Positions 57,670 through 64,000 of a DNA stretch of 64,000 nucleotides are shown here, in pieces (positions within the stretch are counted from its first letter, which is position 1; each line of letters opens with the position of its first letter). Both the position numbers and the translations under genes were made by a program. The notes under the pieces were generated by a model. That model did no database searches. It saw only the letters and a program-made list of their open reading frames with translations, and was not told the DNA's origin. The stretch covers positions 19,553,033 through 19,617,032 of the forward strand of contig CM067508.1 in the NCBI GenBank assembly GCA_034509495.1, read 5' to 3'. Source of the DNA: Acestrorhynchus altus (lineage: Eukaryota; Chordata; Actinopteri; Characiformes; Acestrorhynchidae).

Positions 57670-60240
57670 TGTAGTTTGTCCAACATAGCGGAGAAATGGA
57701 AGGGGTTTTGGGGCTGGGGGCAAGAACATGTTTATTGATTACAGTCAGACAGGAGATATTTTTACAGCTCCATGTCATTAGAACAGTTGAGTGACTGTCT
57801 GATGAAGGATGGCTGTGTGATGGTTGCTCACATAGTTCCTCCCCTTACTGGGTGAGCCCTAATACGTTTCTAGCTGTTCAACTCCTGCTCACCAGCACTG
57901 ATCACATGCGACACAATTCGTTGTCTGCTTGATTAAGACTCCAAACAGATGTAGAAATGACAGCAGGGCCCTACGTGTGTTTATTTGGCAGCTGAGTGTT
58001 TTCTCACAGGTGTATGGCCTGATTTAAATTTTATATTATTGCTTCTTCATCTGTGATGCTGGCAAAATTCCACTTAATAAAGCCATCCTGTTTTACCATA
58101 TCTCAAAATGCTGATGCAAACACTTGCCTGTTGATTATTGCCTGTTGGTTTGTGGAGGCTCTCCACTTGAAGGGGCCACTCTAGTTCATGCTGGGTAATT
58201 ATATGAGTGGGATAGCACTTTCACACTCGAAGATGAGGTTTTACTTACACTTTCACTCAGATCAGTAATTTCATAGCCACATGCTCCATCATAAACAGCT
58301 GACAAAGCAAAGACCAGGCCGGAGCCTCATTCATGCTGTCAGGAGTCAGGGTTAGGCTGCATTTAGCAGCAAATTGCTGAGAAACAAATGTTGGCAGTCT
58401 TAAAAAATGGAGCCTCATCTCTGACAGTATGTAATGGTAGAATTTTAAAACTGTTCTGTACAGTCATCTTCTCAACCACACTGTAGAACAATGTGCAGGT
58501 TGGACCTGTTATTAGACCTGAAATTAAAGGTCCTGTTATATACCAGGACCTTAAATGTGCTCAACAGTATGGAGCAATATATTTGTATAGTTAGATATAC
58601 AAATATACAAATGCTTATACAAAATACAATGTATAGGAGACACCTTACATTTACTTTCATGGCATTTTATTGAGTGCCATGGGGGTAGCAGCAAACCTTT
58701 GGCCCTGAGTACAGTTGTTTCCTTGAACTATGCAGGTTCACTATTCCCCAACCTCCTTACAAGGTTACTCATATTACTGAGGAGAGATAATATAGTGTTT
58801 GGAGTCAGGCCCAAGGACTCTTATGCATAGTCACCCAAATAAACCCTGTGTGTGACATGATGTGCTTTCTCACTGGCAGGTATTTTCCTTATCCATTGTG
58901 CCACCCCAACCACCAATGGTGTCAAATAGCCTCAGACCATTTCTAAATCGCTACACTATCCAAATAAACATTCACAACAAAAATTCACAACATTTTTTAT
59001 GGTCTAAAATATATATATTCTGGATATATGAGTTTTATTTTTAATCTGACAACCTACCAACTTTCTAGTGAATTATCAGGAAGATTTTGATGTGTGCATT
59101 AGAAGATTTCAAGGATGTCTGGACCAGAATCAAAGAAAGCACTACAAAGTTTGGCTCCTTCAAAGTGAATCAACAAGATTTATTTAGAATGATTTAACTT
59201 CTAAATTATGATGATGATATATAATAATCTTAGTAATCCTATATTATAATCTTAGTCCAGGTTCACATCTCTGTGATTCTGGCAGATGACAACTCACATT
59301 GGAAAAATGGTTTTGGCCACTGCTACACATTGTATTGACTCTCCAAGCACACATATCCATCAGAGATCTTGTGCTAGATAATAAAACCTCTCCAAATCAT
59401 GAGTTGAAATTTAATCATGTTGTTGTTTGAACCTTGGTTCACCCTGAACTGGAATAAGAACAATTATCTCTTCCTTACTCCAGTGTCTCTTCAAAAGTTT
59501 GGAGTCCTCATAGTGAATGGAGTGTGATTATGTTAAAATGTTGTGGGAAACTATATTATAGGGAAATGACATGAGGAGGATGAGCTGTGTGGTTGAATCC
59601 CTTTTCCACTGCTAAGATGATCTGCAAAATTAACTACATTCCTCATTTCTAAGACTTTTTGATTAATTTGTTGCTGTAGAATACAATTCCTTAAACTAAA
59701 TTCTTCATCAACACAACATGATTACATGATGTAGATACTCAGTTTCTAAACTCACTAGTCCTGTGGGAAATGTATTACTGTTTTTCATCAAGGAAACTTG
59801 TTAAATGTCTATTACAGACATCCCCCTGATAAATAAATGCAATCCTATATGTGTTTTTAAACAATATATCAGTATCTCTGAAAATATGTTTAGAGTTTAT
59901 TTAAACATTTAAACTATAGATTGATGACCATCTTACTGCTATCACATAACAGCGCTGCATATTTGCTGAATATAAGCATATTTGGGATCAGTGGGTCTCA
60001 AACAATTTTCTTCAATAGAAAGTCTTTGGGATCAATGGGCCTCATTTACCAATATTTTCAATAGAAAGTCTACACCAGGTTCACTGTGTGTTTTGATATA
60101 ATACAATTGTTCACAGCTCTGCTCTTGTGATGATGGATTCAGTTATGTGGGATTTAGAAAAGTGCATTTTAAAATGAAAAATCTTCTTAAGATTGGCTGA
60201 TTCATAATTTTTTAGGTAGAAAAATTGTATTGGAAAAATT
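57670..60240. other. no gene recognised
   Basis: AT-rich, unique-looking sequence. An inverted match occurs at 58525-58560, where AAAGGTCCTGTTATATACCA meets GGACCTTAAATG. No gene found. Confidence 0.45.
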
Positions 60241-60244
60241 GGAC

Positions 60245-60585
60245 AATTTTCAAGGCTTGTTCATTGTTTCTTCTGAAATATCAAGGATATTAACAATAGT
60301 TCATCTAATTTTGATTTTAGTAACTGACTCTAATGGTTTTGATTGCATTCAACTACAAGAACAGAGCTGATGATCAGCGCCCCACCTCATCACCAACTCC
60401 CAAACTCATTCCAAGCAAATGTATTGGATGGAGCCCCATCATTCCAGAGAATGATGCTCATTGCTGAGGGGGCGTATAGCCATGCCCAGCCAAAAGGTTC
60501 ACGTTTGTTTATCTGCTCCAGAGAGTCTTATTCTACTGGCAGTATTTCTCTACTGAGACCTTTCATTTTATAGTGTAGTTTTTTA
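60245..60585 (-). mobile_element. family A repeat copy
   Basis: TTGTTCATTGTTTCTTCTGA, TTTTGATTGCATTCAACTAC, CATCATTCCAGAGAATGATG, TTTATCTGCTCCAGAGAGTC and CATTTTATAGTGTA. Confidence 0.85.
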
Positions 60586-61004
60586 TCCTTAAAATGGTTG
60601 CAGATAAAAGGCCTCCTCATTCTGGAGAAGTGGTGTAATGGTCTTCCTTACCTTTAATGAAGAAGCTGAGACATTTTCACTGCACTGTCAGTTCCACGAT
60701 CATATCAGTTAGGACAAGTAAAGAAAAATGCAATCCTGTGTGAGAACAGTGAATAATGTCATATGCGTGTGAACCTGCCAAACTCACCAAATAATTTGTT
60801 GCCCTTAAAATATGTGCATGCCTTTTAAAAGACCTCTGTGTTCAAATATGAATTTCTAACTCTTCCATCATCTACAGCTTACTGAGTTATTGCAATATGG
60901 CCTCAGTAATCCCTTCACTGGAGGTGAGAGGCAGACATACTGAAATATAGTTCTGTGGACTATAATTATTCTTTAAATTGCATAGTTTGCTTCAGACTGA
61001 GATT

Positions 61005-61445
61005 TGTGTTGATGATTGCCAGTTACTCTGCTGTTCGATGAAGTGGAGTACCTGCCCCCAACCTGCTGCCATGGAGAAGAAGCAAGCACTTGGTCTGTTT
61101 TGCTATTAAAACAACATAATCAAACAGATTAATGGCTGTCCACAGGGACCACTGATAACAAACCCATAACTCAACAGGGCTTGGAGCCTGTTTACATTAT
61201 TGACTGCGATGAACAGGAGGTAATGAGAATAAATTTATACACTTCATGCTTTTGATTTATATTGATGTACTGATCTATAAGTACTCAGAGGTGATTATGA
61301 TTGCAGTGGTTGCCTATGGGCTAGAGCTGTGTTTTAGTTTTGAGCTGCTCGCTTGAGGCCTGCTCTAGTGGGACGCTCTCTGTGAGTGAACTTTCCTATC
61401 ATTTGATAAATTCATACTTAATTAACCTCTACAAATCTGCATGAG
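61005..61445. promoter_or_regulatory. candidate conserved non-coding element
   Basis: 440 bp without repeats with AAACAGATTAATGGCTGTCC, TGATAACAAACC, ATAAATTTATACACTTC and GGAGGTAATGAGAA, all developmental-factor-like cores. Longest such block in the desert. Confidence 0.35.
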
Positions 61446-61754
61446 CTCTGCCACACCTGTCTGTAATCTAACTCCAAAACTAATTACACTGGCCCTGTGG
61501 GACAACGATTGATTGCATTCTCGCAGTCTCAGAGTTTTGCTTTTTTTTCCCCTGAATGTTTTTTTTCTTAGTGTGAATTTTATGTTTCTGTGAACTGTTT
61601 TCTTTGCATGTATATGTATATATATTTAAGGGCCCTAGTATGTGAAACTGTAGGCACCTGGTCAGAGTTGAATAAGGAGGGTTCAGTACCATGAAGTGAC
61701 AAACCGCGAACCTTAAACACTATTGTTCCCCCTTTAACATAGAACCCTCTGCTA

Positions 61755-62190
61755 ATTTTGCAAGATGTTTTCATAGTTTGACATACTTTTATTCACCAAA
61801 ACCAAAAAAATACCAGATATTGTTATTTTCAGGAGATTCTAGGATATTCAAATTTGAATATAATATTCACTTGAGTGGATTAAGGAGAAATGTGTAAATG
61901 TATTGGAATGGCCTAGTCAAAGCCCAGACCTTAATCCAATTTAGAATCTGCAGTCAGATTTGAAGATTGCTGTTCACCAGCGAAAACCATCTAACTTGAA
62001 GGAGCTGGAGCAGTTTTGACTGGAGGAATGGGCAGAAATCCCAGTGGCCAGATGTGGCAAGCTCATAGAGACTTATCCAAATCAACTTGCAGCTGTAATT
62101 GAAAAGTATTTCAGGGGTGAATAGTTATGCACACTGAAGTTTTCTGTTATTCTGTTATTTGTTGCTTGTTTCACCATTAAAAAATCAAAT
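61755..62190 (+). mobile_element. Tc1-like transposon remnant, C-terminal part
   Basis: Encodes EWPSQSPDLNPI-type sequence (61905-61950, read in the + strand with a Met-Glu-Trp start) then SNLKELEQF, stop, LEEWAEIPVARCGKL and NQLAAVIEKYFRG: a Tc1 transposase C-terminus broken by one in-frame stop and a large 5' deletion. Same family as 21540-21840. Confidence 0.85.
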
Positions 62191-62194
62191 TTTC

Positions 62195-62930
62195 AAATTC
62201 ATACCAGTGATACTGGATCATAGTGCTAGTGCATTAGAGTGACACAGATCCTGCTGTATGTGCTCATCAGTTTTTGCAGCATTACAATCTGGGCATTTTT
62301 CACTCCAACCAATATCACATACTTTATTATCAAATATTTATACATTAAACATCTAACAAGGTAAACACTAAAACGCTTAATAAATGCATTTTTGATACAT
62401 GTAATCATACTCTGCTTGTTTGTGTATGTAATTTTACACACCTGTACAGCTGCGAGGTCTGATGCTGTGGGACTGATGTGCTATGGCTGTTTTCATTAGA
62501 GGCTCTCTGGAATGTTTCCCCAGCCAAAGATAAGACTTAATTAATGCTGCTCCTCACAAAGAAGAGCATATCTTTCTTTCTTTCTTTCTCCACCTCACTC
62601 TTCTCTCTCCTTGTTTCCATCCTTGTACTGCCTCATATATACAGCTAAATGCTGCTATTAAGGCTGTTCTGTATAGTTTTTATGGCAGTGGGCTCTCAGA
62701 TCGAGGAAAATCTTTACTGCTATAATGTTATTATAATCAGGAGGGATTGGGGTGGAAAAAAAAGGTTCTGAGTTCATAAAGTTCATACACTTGAGTTCCA
62801 GCAGTGGTTTAAAAATCCATAACTGTATCTTAAAGTCTTAAAAAACATGAACACTCCTCAGAGATACTTCCCACACAGAAATGTGATAGATTTCAAATAT
62901 ATATCATATATTAGAATACACTATATGTCC
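62195..62930. other. no gene recognised
   Basis: Includes a short (TTTC)n run at about 62572-62590. Confidence 0.5.
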
Positions 62931-62934
62931 AAAT

Positions 62935-63290
62935 GTATGAATGAATGCATTCAGCTACTTTACGTTACACACATAGCTGACACAAATGCACACACAGCTT
63001 ATCTAGTACCTTTACAGAAGTACTACCAATAGAATAGAACTCTCTGGAGTTCTTAAATATGAACCCTCTAGTACCATGCCCAATGCCAGGCATGGGTTAG
63101 AGTGGTATGAAGCCACCCAGCTTTGAGCTCTGGAGCAGTGGAACTATCTTCTCCAGAATGAAGGTGTTCCATCAAACACTTTTGGGATGAGTTGGGGAGC
63201 TGATGATGAAGTGGGTTTGTGATCATCCAACACTGTGAGCTCACTAACATTCTTGTCCAATCAAATTCTCGTAGCAGTAGAGACAGTAAA
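62935..63290 (+). mobile_element. family A repeat copy
   Basis: Begins near 62918 with TACACTATATGTCCAAATGT; contains TAGAGTGGTATGAAGCCACC, TTTTGGGATGAGTTGGGGAG and GTGATCATCCAACACTGTGA. One of the most complete copies. Confidence 0.85.
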
Positions 63291-63374
63291 TGGTTTTCGT
63301 TCTTTTGTACTCAACAAAAGAATTGAATAACTTCCAGTTATTCAAAATTGTTCCTTTTTCAACTTGCACTTTCT

Positions 63375-63595
63375 TGGCTTGTTTGACTGCCAGATCTATT
63401 GCCAATTGAACATTTATGGGACCAGCTGTAACACCAGCTTAGGCAACCTACAAGTGCAGGATCAAGGACCATGCAGGATCTGTGGGCAAATGTGACCAAT
63501 GGTTCAATGGTCACATTTGTAAGGAGCCATTGAATTAACCAATGGTTCACTCAATGTTTTTCCCCCAATAAACTTATCCTTTCACTCTAATATTG
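63375..63595 (+). mobile_element. Tc1-like transposase C-terminal fragment (another family)
   Basis: CCAGATCTATTGCCAATTGA, ACATTTATGGGACCAGCTGT and CAACCTACAAGTGCAGGATC, ending CCCAATAAACTTATCCTTTC. Matches the C-terminal DLxPIEHLWDQL region of a teleost Tc1 family. Internal short duplication of the CAATGGTTCA block near 63496-63548. Confidence 0.7.
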
Positions 63596-63963
63596 TAATC
63601 AATTACATATGTTATAACACTCACACAAAGCTCCTTTGTGTATTATGTATATATGGCTATATTTTTGTTTGAGAATATATGACTGTCATATTATATGGAC
63701 ATTATTACATTATAACCATGGTTCTTTAAATAACATCAATTGAATTGTTCTTAGGTTAACAAAGGTGGTTCAACGGTAGCCCTTTTTTTGCATCATTAGA
63801 TTTCTTAACTTCTGAAGGTCATCTTTTACTTCTCTACCTCTCTCCTGTCTGTCTGGGTGTCTCCATTACTCTCTCTTTGCCTTTTCTCTGTCACTGTTTC
63901 TACTGTTGCTATGCAGACATGCTGTGTGCTCTGCTCTTAGACTTGTCTCATAGGTTCCATCTC

Positions 63964-63964
<1 letters not shown>

Positions 63965-64000
<36 letters not shown>
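63965..64000. repeat. (AC)n microsatellite cut by window edge
   Basis: AC run continues to the last base. Confidence 0.95.

Noticed and set aside
1..64000. CRISPR array or bacterial-type defence island
   Set aside because: Tandem repeats here are microsatellites and minisatellites without unique equal spacers; the sequence is vertebrate.

Overview
The window reads as teleost nuclear DNA. It has a spliced gene with GT-AG introns, very many CA/GT dinucleotide arrays, and decayed Tc1-like transposons and other interspersed repeats of the kinds common in ray-finned fish. The SINE-like and Tc1-like families suggest an otophysan (characin, catfish or cyprinid group), but that is inference. There are no operons, CRISPR arrays, rRNA genes or intact tRNA genes.

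The one gene reconstructed with confidence is clec18 (C-type lectin domain family 18), on the + strand in 12 coding exons from 7897 to 30530. The exons keep phase throughout and give 435 codons plus a stop: signal peptide, CAP/SCP domain, two EGF modules, a long-form C-type lectin domain and a short tail. Its introns hold microsatellites, a 14-bp minisatellite, fold-back and Tc1-derived repeats, and (19499-19553, intron 3) what looks like a sequencing-library adapter left in the assembly.

Upstream, 4012-4089 on the - strand looks like the first coding exon of a divergent gene for a secreted or membrane protein. It has a TATA box, a signal peptide and a consensus donor; the rest of that gene must lie deeper in intron or beyond the left edge. 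Downstream of clec18, two phase-compatible exon candidates on the + strand (36111-36235 and 41216-41289) could be the end of an unrecognised gene; support is weak.

From about 42 kb to the right edge I find no convincing gene. This part is a gene-poor stretch with microsatellites, at least five Tc1-like families, a short non-autonomous repeat present about ten times in both orientations, two SINE-like copies and a degenerate telomere-like array. Between these lie several repeat-free blocks with mixed composition and dense homeodomain- or RFX-like motifs. They look like conserved non-coding elements of a regulatory desert, which only cross-species alignment can test. I do not see a new biological system. 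The most actionable oddity is the adapter remnant.
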